This document shows positions 7,914 to 16,382 of a stretch of 64,000 bases of DNA, one piece after another. Within the stretch, counting starts at the first letter, position 1; each line of letters opens with the position of its first letter. The notes under the pieces were generated by a model. The model saw nothing but the letters and a program-made list of their open reading frames with translations. It searched no databases and was not told where the DNA came from. Both the position numbers and the translations under genes were made by a program. Origin of the DNA: Brevundimonas sp. (GTDB lineage: Bacteria > Pseudomonadota > Alphaproteobacteria > Caulobacterales > Caulobacteraceae); NCBI GenBank assembly GCA_004296955.1, contig SCVB01000045.1, positions 1-64,000 on the forward strand. The letters run 5' to 3'.

Positions 7914-8888
7914 TCAGGCCGTCGGCCGCGCCCGGCTCTGCATCGCGCCGGTCATGGGGATGAAGAAGACCCCGACATCGCGCCGGCTGTGCACCCGGCC
8001 CTGTTCGTCGCGGGTGTAGACGTACAGCACCTGGCCGCGCCGGAACGGCTGGCCGATGGGGATGATCAGCTTGCCGCCGGGCTTGAGCTGCCGGAACAGT
8101 TCGGGCGGGGCGTACTGGGCCACGCAGGTCAGCATGATGGTGTCGAATCCGCCCTCGACCTCCGGCCAGCCGAAATAGCCGTCGCCGACCCGCGAGTGGA
8201 CGTTGTCATAGCCCAGCGGCGCGAAGATCTTCCCGACCGCCTCGCCAACCGGCTGGATGATCTCGATGGTGTAGGCGTCGCGCACGATCCGGCTGAGCAG
8301 GGACGACTGGAAGCCCGAGCCGGTGCCGATTTCCAGCGTGACATCGCCCGGCTTCGGCGCCGCCAGCTGGCTCATATAGGCCTGCCCCAGATAGTCGGAC
8401 AGCACGCTGCCGTGCCCGATGGCCCAGGGCTTGGGATTGTCCTCATAGGCCTGGTACGCCGTCGAGGCGCCCGCGGCGTAGGCGTAGTGGAAATAGTCCC
8501 GCGGCACGCTCTCGAACGCGGCCAGCACTGCCGGATCGGCGACGCCGAACTTGCCTTCTAGATAGGATTTGATCCGCGCCATGGCCGCGGGCTTGCGCGC
8601 CTGGATGGCGGCGAACTGGGCCTCGCCGATCGTCGGATTGCGGCCCGACGCGGCCATCGCCTCGCGGAAGACCTCAAAGGTCCATGGTCGGGCGGGCGTC
8701 CGCACCGTGGCCGAGATCGCGCCCTGACCTGCGGCCGGCGCGGCGGCCGGCGCGGCGGCCGGGGCTGATCCGCCGGCGCCCGCTGTCGGGTTCATCCGCT
8801 CCCGGATGGTTTTCATCGTCGCCTCGTCGCAGGCGGCGAGCGGAAGGGTTCCGGCGGCGGCGGCCAGCAGGGTGCGTCGGTTGATCAT
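7914..8888 (-). CDS. Protein-L-isoaspartate O-methyltransferase family protein with export signal
   Basis: A 324-residue protein. The N-terminus reads N-R-R-T-L-L-A-A-A-A then L-A-A-C, a twin-arginine-like signal ending in a lipobox, followed by an Ala/Pro linker to about residue 60. The core is PIMT-like: I-G-H-G-S-V-L-S-D-Y, motif I L-E-I-G-T-G-S-G-F-Q, G-D-G-Y-F-G-W-P-E and L-K-P-G-G-K-L-I-I-P-I-G. Normal PIMT is cytosolic and about 210 residues. The export signal is odd because SAM is not expected outside the cytoplasm. It overlaps the upstream 839-codon gene by ATGA. Confidence 0.8.
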   Translation of the reverse strand: MINRRTLLAAAAGTLPLAACDEATMKTIRERMNPTAGAGGSAPAAAPAAAPAAGQGAISATVRTPARPWTFEVFREAMAASGRNPTIGEAQFAAIQARKPAAMARIKSYLEGKFGVADPAVLAAFESVPRDYFHYAYAAGASTAYQAYEDNPKPWAIGHGSVLSDYLGQAYMSQLAAPKPGDVTLEIGTGSGFQSSLLSRIVRDAYTIEIIQPVGEAVGKIFAPLGYDNVHSRVGDGYFGWPEVEGGFDTIMLTCVAQYAPPELFRQLKPGGKLIIPIGQPFRRGQVLYVYTRDEQGRVHSRRDVGVFFIPMTGAMQSRARPTA

Positions 8889-11404
8889 GCGGGTTGCTCC
8901 ACCACGGGGAAGGGTTCGAGGCTTTCAGGCGCGCCGGTCTCCGGAACAGGCGACGCAGCAGGGCGACGGCGGCGCGCGCCGACCGGCAGCACGAGGAAGG
9001 CGAGGCTGTAGAGAACGGCCGCAGTGACCAGCAGAGACGAAAACCCGATATCCCGGCTCATCAGGCCCGCGAGGGGCGTGGCCACCACCGAAAAGGCTCC
9101 GTTCAGCCCCCAGGCCCAGGGCAGCATCCTTCCGTCGCCGATCTGCGTCAGTCCCAGCGGGAAGGGCAGGCCCAGGGCCAGCGACACGGGTGCCGCGGCC
9201 AGCAACACCAGCAGTGCCCGCACCAGGACGGGCTGGTCCAGCGTGCCCATCATGAAATCCTCGGCGCCGATCCGCATGGCCGCGATCCAGCCCAGCACCA
9301 CGACCAGACCGACGGCCGACGCCAGCTTGGGCGCGGCCTTGACCCGTCCAGCGATCAGACTGCCCAGGCCCGAGAAGATCAGCATGGCCGTCAGCACCAG
9401 GGCGAAGGCGGACGAATAGTCGTTCAGATAGAAGGCCGCCTTGTCGATCAGAAAGATCTCGATCAGCAGGAAACCCAGGCCGAGGGCCGGGAAATACATC
9501 ACCGGCCAGACCCGCCGAGGCTCCGCCACGCCGTTTGTCCGTCTACGGAACAACATCGGCGCCATCAGCACCAACAGCGCGATCACCGCCGCCTGCGCCA
9601 GCACCGCGACGTTCACCAGCGCCCCGATCTCGGCCTGGGGCAGGACCTCCAGCCGCCGGATCAGCGTCGGGACGTTTTCGAGCTTCAGCGAGGAATAGAA
9701 GGCCGGACGGTCGAGCGTCGCCGGGCGGATGTTGAACGCCTGACGCGAGGGCGTGGGCTGGCCCGTCAGCACCGCCTGCGCCTCATTGGCGATGGCGTCA
9801 TTGGGGCTGGTCGAAGTCACCTGGCCCGTGATGAAGGACACCGACGGCAGGTCGTTGAACACGCCGGCCCGCGCCGCCGTCACGTCCATGCCGGGCCGCC
9901 AGGACACGTCGAACGACCGCGCCTCGGCGAAGGCCTGCAACGCCGCGACATCCGCTTCAGACCATGGCGTCGGCGAGATCAGGATGCGGGCGTTCCAGGC
10001 CGAACGGTAGACCAGCACATTCCGCGACGGATCGGCGACGCCGGCCCGCAGCAGGGCCTCGCGTCCCGTCGCCATGACCCGCAGAGCGTAGACGGGGAAG
10101 TCGCGGATCGACACAGAAATCGAGACCATGCCCCCGGGCTTGAGCGCGCCCAGATAGGCGGTCAGGGCCTCAACGGTTACCCCTGTCGCATTGGCCGGGG
10201 CGGCGTCGACGAAGTCCGCCGAAATGTCGACCACGTCCCAGGCGTCTGGTCCCGCCCGCCAGGCCGCCGCGATCGGCCCGCCGTCCAGCAGGGTCAGGCG
10301 CGGATCGGCCGCCAGCGCCGGCGACGGCCCCAGGCCGTGGCGCAGGGCCCCATGCAGCACCGGCTCCCCCTCGACCGCGTCCACATGGCGCGCGCCCAGG
10401 GCCAGGGCCTCAGCCCCGCGGTAGCCGCCCGACATGCCCACAAGAAGGACGTCCGCGCCCGGTCTCAGCATATAGGGCGCCGCCGACAGGGCGCTGGGCG
10501 CGTAGGCCGCCTCGACCGGACCGGGCTTCGGCAGGGAGGCGATCCGCGCACCGTCGCGGTACAGGCCATAGGTGGCCGGCGGTCCCGCCACGCCCAGCAT
10601 CATGGCGTTGTTGGACACGTCTGCGTCGACCCGCTCGGTGAAATTTTCCAGCAGCAGATAGTGGCCGCGAGGCTGTTTCAGCTCCGCCACGACCCGCGCG
10701 CCCGGCGTGTTCATCGGCGCATAGACGGCCTTGAACTCCGAGATCGTCGGGGCGGGTCCGAGGAACAGGATCGCCTCGGCTCCGACGAGCGCCGCGCCCG
10801 CCAGGCCGGCGCCGAGCCAGTTCAACCGGCCCGGCTGGAACAGGGTCGCCAGGGCCAGCGGGATGATCAGGATCGGCGCCAGCAGGAAGGGATGGACGAC
10901 GAACATCAGGCCGAGGGCGAGGGCCGAGCCCAGCCCGGCCCCGATCAGGTCATAGCCGTAGACCCGCCCGATCTCGCGCGGATTGAGCACAAAGATCAGC
11001 GAGATGTAGAGGCCGGCGAGGAAGAAGAAGGGCAGCAGGGCCGCATAGTAGAGGCCGATGTTGCGCACCTGCTCGACCCAGGTCGTCGGGTTCTGCAGCT
11101 GCAGGGGATTGAAGGCGTTGGCGGTCACCCACTGGTAGCCCAGCGCCGCCGCCAGGGTCATGGCCGCCGGCAACACGGTCCGCAACAGCCGACCGTGCCG
11201 CTCGACCGCATCACGGAACAGGGCCGTGACCACGCCGGACAGGGCGAAGCCGGCCATGACGATGGAGATGATCCAGTAGCCGTACTCCGACCATTTCGCG
11301 ACGGCGAAATAGCGGGTGAGGGCGTTCTCGATCCCGACCACGCCGAGGGCGATCAGGAACAGCGGCATCAGAGCCGCCCGGGTCCTGGCTGCCGCGGCGG
11401 TCAC
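8885..11404 (-). CDS. Large membrane spermidine synthase-like protein
   Basis: An 839-residue protein with N-terminal transmembrane helices, a central soluble Rossmann domain and a second block of helices at the C-terminus. The soluble part resembles spermidine synthase: V-L-L-V-G-M-S-G-G-Y-R-G, then A-V-E-G-E as the acidic SAM/dcSAM-binding position and D-V-V-D-I-S as the DxxD-like segment. Multi-helix fusions of this kind are known as MFS-type aminopropyltransferase-like proteins. Whether it transfers aminopropyl or methyl groups is unknown. It is the first gene of an operon with the PIMT-like gene, and a CtrA-type site lies 122 bp upstream. Confidence 0.7.
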   Translation of the reverse strand: MTAAAARTRAALMPLFLIALGVVGIENALTRYFAVAKWSEYGYWIISIVMAGFALSGVVTALFRDAVERHGRLLRTVLPAAMTLAAALGYQWVTANAFNPLQLQNPTTWVEQVRNIGLYYAALLPFFFLAGLYISLIFVLNPREIGRVYGYDLIGAGLGSALALGLMFVVHPFLLAPILIIPLALATLFQPGRLNWLGAGLAGAALVGAEAILFLGPAPTISEFKAVYAPMNTPGARVVAELKQPRGHYLLLENFTERVDADVSNNAMMLGVAGPPATYGLYRDGARIASLPKPGPVEAAYAPSALSAAPYMLRPGADVLLVGMSGGYRGAEALALGARHVDAVEGEPVLHGALRHGLGPSPALAADPRLTLLDGGPIAAAWRAGPDAWDVVDISADFVDAAPANATGVTVEALTAYLGALKPGGMVSISVSIRDFPVYALRVMATGREALLRAGVADPSRNVLVYRSAWNARILISPTPWSEADVAALQAFAEARSFDVSWRPGMDVTAARAGVFNDLPSVSFITGQVTSTSPNDAIANEAQAVLTGQPTPSRQAFNIRPATLDRPAFYSSLKLENVPTLIRRLEVLPQAEIGALVNVAVLAQAAVIALLVLMAPMLFRRRTNGVAEPRRVWPVMYFPALGLGFLLIEIFLIDKAAFYLNDYSSAFALVLTAMLIFSGLGSLIAGRVKAAPKLASAVGLVVVLGWIAAMRIGAEDFMMGTLDQPVLVRALLVLLAAAPVSLALGLPFPLGLTQIGDGRMLPWAWGLNGAFSVVATPLAGLMSRDIGFSSLLVTAAVLYSLAFLVLPVGARRRRPAASPVPETGAPESLEPFPVVEQPA

Positions 11405-11525
11405 GCCGCGCGGTCCGGCGACAGCGGTTTCAATAGCCGATGGTTGGCGGTCCGGTCAGCGCCCCCCGACGCCGTCCAGACCGCCACCGCGGACGCCTCA
11501 CCCCCAAGGCTCCGCGAACTCATGG

Positions 11526-11540
11526 TTAACAACCACTTAA
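11526..11540. promoter_or_regulatory. Candidate CtrA-binding site
   Basis: A perfect TTAA-N7-TTAA (spacer CAACCAC), the full CtrA box of Caulobacterales and other alphaproteobacteria. TTAA tetramers are rare in this GC-rich window, so chance occurrence is less likely. It lies 122 bp upstream of the 839-residue membrane protein gene (minus strand). The remainder of 11405-11617 shows no gene. Confidence 0.6.
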
Positions 11541-11617
11541 GCCCCATCGGCACGCATCTGGCGCGGCAAGGGCGCAGGAGTCGACAGGCTTCGCCGTTTG
11601 CGCGAACCGTTCCCCGG

Positions 11618-12439
11618 CTACCTGTGGCCGAAGGGAACCACCTTGTTGTGGCGATCGTGGCCGATATCGGCGGCGCCGAGGTACGGAATTCCCGCGCGTT
11701 CGCACCAGTAGCGGCAGATCTCTTCCGCGGTCAGGCCGAAGTCGGGGTCGTTCTCAACGATGGCCGACACCCGCCCCATGCGGATGCCCGCCACACGGCG
11801 GATCGAGGCCTGGCCGGTCAGGTGGAACATCATCCGGTCGATCCGGTACAGCGGCTCCGAGACGTCCTCCAGCATCAGGACATGGCCGGTCAGATCAGGC
11901 TCCAGCGCCGTCCCGACCAGGGCGTCGATGATGCTCAGGTTGAATGCGACCGCCGGACGCGGGTCGTCCGTCAGCGACGCCTCCCAGGAGGACGGGTCCC
12001 CCGATTTCAGCCAGTTGATCGCCCGCCAGGCCGTGGCGTCGTTACGCACCGAATCGGAGGCCATTGGCCCGTGGGCGACGTGCGGAAAGCCAGCCCTGTA
12101 AAGCAGGGCCAGGATACTGCCGGCGTCGGAATAGCCGAGATACCGCTTCTTGCGCGCCGCCGCCGTCAGCCGGGGCAGCACCGCCTCGGCGATCCGGCAC
12201 GAGCCGTAGCCGCCGCGGGCGAACCAGACCGCGTCCAGCCGCGGATCATTGGCGTATTCCACGAAGGCGTTGGCCCGGCTGGCGTCGTCGCCGCCGAAAT
12301 GGCCGTGCTTGCCGAAGCTGGCCGGGTGGAATGAGACCTTGACCGAACCGTCCGGAATATTCGCCGCGACCCAGGCCTCGACGGCCTCGGCCCGCTCCCG
12401 GCTGAAGCGCGAACTGGCGTTGACGATGCCGATCTTCAT
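11618..12439 (-). CDS. LD-carboxypeptidase (peptidase S66)
   Basis: Cytoplasmic enzyme that removes the terminal D-Ala from recycled murein tetrapeptides. The 273-residue product has the S66 features: R-G-G-Y-G-S (75-80), nucleophile Ser104 in L-G-Y-S-D, Glu191 in M-L-E-D-V and His261 in D-I-G-H-D-R-H-N. The ATG at 12439 (M-K-I-G-I-V-N) is chosen over an upstream in-frame ATG at 12490, because the family begins with this beta strand. It is divergent from the Mpl-like ligase gene with 68 bp between starts. That fits a shared peptidoglycan-recycling role. Confidence 0.85.
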   Translation of the reverse strand: MKIGIVNASSRFSRERAEAVEAWVAANIPDGSVKVSFHPASFGKHGHFGGDDASRANAFVEYANDPRLDAVWFARGGYGSCRIAEAVLPRLTAAARKKRYLGYSDAGSILALLYRAGFPHVAHGPMASDSVRNDATAWRAINWLKSGDPSSWEASLTDDPRPAVAFNLSIIDALVGTALEPDLTGHVLMLEDVSEPLYRIDRMMFHLTGQASIRRVAGIRMGRVSAIVENDPDFGLTAEEICRYWCERAGIPYLGAADIGHDRHNKVVPFGHR

Positions 12440-12507
12440 CCTGAGCCGCTGGCCTCCAGCCTCGCCCGTGCTAGTCAGGCCGCCGGACATTCCCCGGTTT
12501 CGCCCTC

Positions 12508-13917
12508 ATGAATCAAGACGACTATTTCTTCTGCGGCATCGGCGGGTCCGGAATGCTGCCCCTGGCGATGATCGTCCAGGCCCGCGGCGGCCGCATTGAG
12601 GGCTCCGACCGCTCCCGCGACCAGGGCCGCACGCCCGAGAAATTCGCCTGGCTGGAGGCCCATGGCGTGGCCCTCCGTCCGCAGGACGGCTCGGGCGTCA
12701 CGCGCGCCGGCCAGACCGTCGTCGCCACCGGCGCCATCGAGGAGACGGTCCCCGACATCGGCGCGGCCAAACGCGCCGGCGCCCGCATCGTCACCCGTCC
12801 CGAACTGCTGTCGCAGCTGTTCAACGCCGCCCCGACCTCGATCGGCGTCGCCGGCACCAGCGGCAAGTCGACCATCACCGGCATGATCGCCTGGATTCTG
12901 CATCAGGCCGGCCGCGAGCCAACGGTCATGAACGGCGCGGTGATGAAGAATTTCGCCGACGCCGACCATCCCTTCGCCAGCGCCCTGATCGGCGGCCCCG
13001 ACCTGTTCGTGTCCGAGGTCGATGAGTCCGACGGCTCCATCGCCCGCTACGACCCGACGGTCGCCGTGGTCTCCAACATCTCGCTGGACCACAAGTCGAT
13101 GGAAGAGCTGCGCGACCTGTTCGGCGGCTTCACCGGCCGGGCGGCGAAGGCTGTGCTCAATCTCGACAATGTCGAGACCCAGGCCCTCGCCCAGTCGCTC
13201 CCGGCCGACAAGGTGATCACCTTCGCTCTCGGCGAGGAGTCGGCCACCCTCAACGCCCATGGCCTCGAGCCGCTGCCGACCGGCATGCGTTTCACCCTGA
13301 CCGAGCTCGGCGGCGCGCCGCTGCCGGTCGTGCTCAACGTTCCCGGCGCCCACAATGTCGCCAATGCGCTGGCCGCTGTCGGCGCGGTCCGGGCCGTCGG
13401 CGTGCCGCTGGAACAGGCCGTCGCCGCCCTCGAAACCTTCGCCGGCATCCGCCGCCGCATGGAGGTGGTCGGGACCGCGGGCGGCGTCACCGTCATCGAC
13501 GACTTCGCCCACAACCCCGACAAGATCGCCGCCACGCTGAAGACGCTGCACGCCTTCGACGGTCGGCTGCTGATCCTGTTCCAGCCCCACGGCTTCGGCC
13601 CGCTGCGGCTGATGCAGCGAGAGTTCATCGACGGCTTCGCCGGCCTGATGCGCGAGGACGACGTCCTGCTGATGCCCGAGCCCGTCTATTTCGGCGGCAC
13701 GACGGATCGCTCCGTCGGTTCGGAGGACATCGCTTCGGGCGTTCGCGCCGCCGGCCGGAAGGCCGAGGCCCCGGCCACCCGGGACGCCTGTGGCGAGCGG
13801 CTGCTCGACCTCGCCCGTCCCGGCGACCGGATCATCGTCATGGGCGCGCGGGACGACACCCTGTCGGTCTTCGCGGCCGGGCTTCTGAACCGGCTGGCTG
13901 ATCCGCTTACGGATTGA
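12508..13917 (+). CDS. mpl: Mur ligase family protein (Mpl/MurC-like)
   Basis: A 469-residue ATP-dependent amide ligase. The N-terminal Rossmann loop is C-G-I-G-G-S-G-M-L-P, the central P-loop is G-T-S-G-K-S-T, and the third domain has D-D-F-A-H-N-P and a late M-G-A-R-D-D motif. The length and the D-D-F-A-H-x-P phrase favour Mpl (UDP-MurNAc:tripeptide ligase of murein recycling) over biosynthetic MurC. The neighbouring LD-carboxypeptidase, which makes the tripeptide that Mpl uses, supports this. The exact substrate is not proven. The stop codon is the first three bases of the AT-rich dyad at 13915. Confidence 0.72.
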   Translation: MNQDDYFFCGIGGSGMLPLAMIVQARGGRIEGSDRSRDQGRTPEKFAWLEAHGVALRPQDGSGVTRAGQTVVATGAIEETVPDIGAAKRAGARIVTRPELLSQLFNAAPTSIGVAGTSGKSTITGMIAWILHQAGREPTVMNGAVMKNFADADHPFASALIGGPDLFVSEVDESDGSIARYDPTVAVVSNISLDHKSMEELRDLFGGFTGRAAKAVLNLDNVETQALAQSLPADKVITFALGEESATLNAHGLEPLPTGMRFTLTELGGAPLPVVLNVPGAHNVANALAAVGAVRAVGVPLEQAVAALETFAGIRRRMEVVGTAGGVTVIDDFAHNPDKIAATLKTLHAFDGRLLILFQPHGFGPLRLMQREFIDGFAGLMREDDVLLMPEPVYFGGTTDRSVGSEDIASGVRAAGRKAEAPATRDACGERLLDLARPGDRIIVMGARDDTLSVFAAGLLNRLADPLTD

Positions 13918-13934
13918 TATTCAAGAGAATATCA
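13915..13934. promoter_or_regulatory. AT-rich perfect dyad
   Basis: TGATATTC (13915-13922), a 4-nt AAGA loop and GAATATCA (13927-13934) form a perfect 8-bp inverted repeat starting at the mpl stop codon. It is unusually AT-rich for this chromosome. It could be an operator or weak terminator between mpl and the histidine kinase gene; there is no clear T-run. Confidence 0.45.
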
Positions 13935-14007
13935 GAAAACTTTCACGCCCGGCAAAGCTGGCGTTAAGCGGCTCCGCCTATTCCCCGGATCGAACGGGGA
14001 GCGGTGG

Positions 14008-15621
14008 ATGGCCAGGATTGGAGACTTTGCGAGCGCCGCGGCGCCGATCGGGCCGGACACGCCGGGCGCCGAGGTCTTCGACCGCTTCCAGAGCGAACCG
14101 GACACCCTGATCCTGGCGGTGGTCGACGGGGACGGTCGGCCCGTCGGCCTGATCGAGCGCAACGTCTTCATCCTCAAGATGGCGGCCGAGTTCGGACGCG
14201 CCCTCTACGCCAAACGCCCGGCCGCCGCCTTCATGGACGCCAGTCCGCGCATCCTCGACGCCGACGCCGACGCCGAGACCCTGTTCCAGTCGGTGGACGA
14301 CGCCAGCCTGGGCGGTCTGCTGAACGGCTTCGTCGTAACCTCGGGCGGCCTCTATGTCGGGGTGGGAGCCGGGGTCCACGTCCTCCAGGCCGGAAGCGCC
14401 ATCCACCGGCGGCGCGCGGACGCGATGAGCGCCCTGGCGCGCGACCTTGCGAGAGCCGAGGCCGAGGCCCGCGCCTCCAGCCGCGCCAAGTCCGAATTCC
14501 TGGCGGTCATGAGCCATGAGATCCGCACGCCCCTGAACGGCGTGCTGGGCGTCGCCGCCCTGATGGAGCGCGAGCTCACCCAGGAGGACATGCGCCCCTA
14601 CGCCCGCACCATCCTCGACTCCGGCCAGAGCCTGCTGCGCCTGCTGACGGACGCCCTCGACATGTCGCGGGCGGAGGCGGGGCTGATGACCTTCGAGACG
14701 GCGCCGGTGCAACTTTCGGCCGTCGCCGCCGACCTCAGGGCCCTGTGGAGCCCGCGCGCCCAGGAAAAGAACCTGGACCTGAGAGTCACCTGTGACACGG
14801 ACGGCCACGACTGGGTCGCCGCCGACGAGATGCGGCTCAAACAGCTTTTCAACAACCTGATCGGCAACGCCCTGAAGTTCACCCGGGCCGGGGAGGTGTC
14901 GGTGCACATCGCCAGCGCCGAAGTCGATGGCGCGATCGCCATCACCGCCACCGTCGATGACAGCGGGCCCGGCGTGCCGTCGGATGCGGCCGGGACCATC
15001 TTCGACCCCTTCAACACCGGCCACGCCGGGCGTGAAGGGGCCGGAGCCGGCCTCGGCCTCGCCATCTGCCGCCAGATCGTGGAGCTGATGCAGGGCGGCA
15101 TCGGCGTGGACAGGTCGCCCCAGGGCGGGGCGCGCTTCCGGTTCACCCTCAGCCTGCCCGGCGCCACCCGCGAGATGCGGGCCGCCGCCCTGGAGATGGC
15201 CGAACCGACCGCACATGCGACGCTCCACGTGCTGGTTGTGGACGATAACGCCACCAACCGGTTCGTCGCGGCCAAGGTGCTGGAGCTGTTCGGCTGCAGT
15301 TCCGAGGCGGTTGAGGATGGCCGCGAAGCGGTCGCCCGCGTCCAGACCGGACGGTTCGATCTGGTCCTGATGGATATCAAGATGCCCGTCATGGACGGCG
15401 TCCAGGCGACCCGGCTGATCCGCGCGACCCCGGGGCCGGCGGCTGACATCCCCATCCTCGCCCTGACCGCCAACGCCGATCCGCGCGACGAGGCCGAATA
15501 CCTGGCGGCCGGGATGAACGGCGTCGCCCAGAAGCCGATCCAGCCCGACGCCCTGCTGAACGCCATACGTCTCGTCATGGGCGCCGCTGACCAGCGAACG
15601 CCCGTCGACAAGGCGGCCTGA
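14008..15621 (+). CDS. Hybrid sensor histidine kinase with N-terminal CBS-like region
   Basis: A 537-residue cytoplasmic two-component protein with no transmembrane segment. Residues about 20-130 resemble the CBS-like sensory region found before GGDEF or kinase modules (G-R-P-V-G-L-I-E-R-N-V-F). A short coiled coil leads to the HisKA H-box S-H-E-I-R-T-P-L-N-G with His170. The ATPase domain has N-N-L-I-G-N-A-L-K-F-T, D-D-S-G-P-G-V-P and G-A-G-L-G-L-A-I. A C-terminal receiver follows with D-D-N near its start and phosphoacceptor Asp456 in M-D-I-K-M-P. No cognate regulator is adjacent. The ATG at 14008 follows a GGGGAG-like ribosome site. Confidence 0.88.
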   Translation: MARIGDFASAAAPIGPDTPGAEVFDRFQSEPDTLILAVVDGDGRPVGLIERNVFILKMAAEFGRALYAKRPAAAFMDASPRILDADADAETLFQSVDDASLGGLLNGFVVTSGGLYVGVGAGVHVLQAGSAIHRRRADAMSALARDLARAEAEARASSRAKSEFLAVMSHEIRTPLNGVLGVAALMERELTQEDMRPYARTILDSGQSLLRLLTDALDMSRAEAGLMTFETAPVQLSAVAADLRALWSPRAQEKNLDLRVTCDTDGHDWVAADEMRLKQLFNNLIGNALKFTRAGEVSVHIASAEVDGAIAITATVDDSGPGVPSDAAGTIFDPFNTGHAGREGAGAGLGLAICRQIVELMQGGIGVDRSPQGGARFRFTLSLPGATREMRAAALEMAEPTAHATLHVLVVDDNATNRFVAAKVLELFGCSSEAVEDGREAVARVQTGRFDLVLMDIKMPVMDGVQATRLIRATPGPAADIPILALTANADPRDEAEYLAAGMNGVAQKPIQPDALLNAIRLVMGAADQRTPVDKAA

Positions 15622-15663
15622 GTCGCCGCACCAACGCGTCGCACAGGGCCGCGCGACGCCCTA

Positions 15664-15680
15664 TTGCAAATGGTTCGCAA
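15664..15680 (+). promoter_or_regulatory. Candidate Fur box upstream of the PepSY gene
   Basis: TTGCAAATGGTTCGCAA is an imperfect 17-bp dyad (6 of 8 pairs) resembling the alphaproteobacterial Fur/Mur consensus TGCRAAT-N-ATTYGCA. It ends 18 bp before the PepSY start codon. A matching box (12 of 17 identical) precedes the TonB receptor at 23124, at the other end of the iron locus. Confidence 0.65.
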
Positions 15681-15698
15681 CTTCGGCACAAGCCACGG

Positions 15699-16364
15699 GT
15701 GACCGAAACCGCCGCCCCCGCAGCAAGCCCGCCCAGGGCGCCGAAGACAGCGCTCAACGGCGCGCGGTCGTTCTGGCTCAAGCAGTTGCACCAGTGGCAC
15801 TGGATCTCCGCGGCCCTCAGCCTGATCGGCCTGCTGCTGTTCGCCGTGACCGGGATCACCCTGAACCACGCCGCCCAGATCCCGGCCGAGCCGGTCACCG
15901 TCGAGCAGACCGGCGACCTGCCGGCGCCCCTGCTCGCCCGCCTTTCCGACTTCCCGGCCGAAACGACCGAGGCCGTGCCCGACGCCGTCGCCCGCTGGGC
16001 CGCCGACGCCTTCAAGGTGCAGATCGCCGGTCGGCCGACCGAGACGACGGCCGGCGAGATCTACGTCGCCCTGCCCGAACCCGGCGGCGACGGCTGGCTG
16101 ACCATCGACCGCGCCAGCGGCGAGGCGCTGCGCGAACGCACGACCCGCGGTTGGGTCGCCTGGCTCAATGACCTGCACAAGGGCCGAAATACGGGCCCGG
16201 TCTGGTACTGGTTCATCGACGTCTTCGCCGCCGCCTGCATCGTCTTCGCCGTCACCGGCTTCGGCCTGACCTGGCTGCACGCCCGCCAGCGTCCCTCGAC
16301 CTGGCCGCTGCTGGGCCTCGGCCTCCTGATCCCCGCCGTCATCGCCCTTCTGTTCATTCACTGA
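15699..16364 (+). CDS. PepSY-associated transmembrane protein
   Basis: A 221-residue inner-membrane protein of the PepSY_TM class. A first transmembrane helix follows Q-L-H-Q-W-H-W-I-S (about residues 27-60), an extracytoplasmic PepSY-like segment follows, and two C-terminal helices come after L-N-D-L-H-K-G-R. The paired His residues (H-Q-W-H and D-L-H-K-G) are typical of the family and may bind haem. It is first in a run with DUF2271, DUF4198, ApbE and a flavodoxin reductase, a combination linked to flavin-based electron transfer across the membrane for iron reduction. The start is GTG, 18 bp after a Fur-type box. Confidence 0.82.
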   Translation: MTETAAPAASPPRAPKTALNGARSFWLKQLHQWHWISAALSLIGLLLFAVTGITLNHAAQIPAEPVTVEQTGDLPAPLLARLSDFPAETTEAVPDAVARWAADAFKVQIAGRPTETTAGEIYVALPEPGGDGWLTIDRASGEALRERTTRGWVAWLNDLHKGRNTGPVWYWFIDVFAAACIVFAVTGFGLTWLHARQRPSTWPLLGLGLLIPAVIALLFIH

Positions 16365-16382
16365 CTGCCGCACGAGTGCTCC

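Noticed and set aside
8894..12334. A 1146-codon open frame on the plus strand, antisense to the spermidine-synthase-like and LD-carboxypeptidase genes
   Set aside because: It is rich in Arg, Gln, Gly and His with no domain, and lies opposite two genes with clear motifs. Long antisense frames are expected at this GC content.
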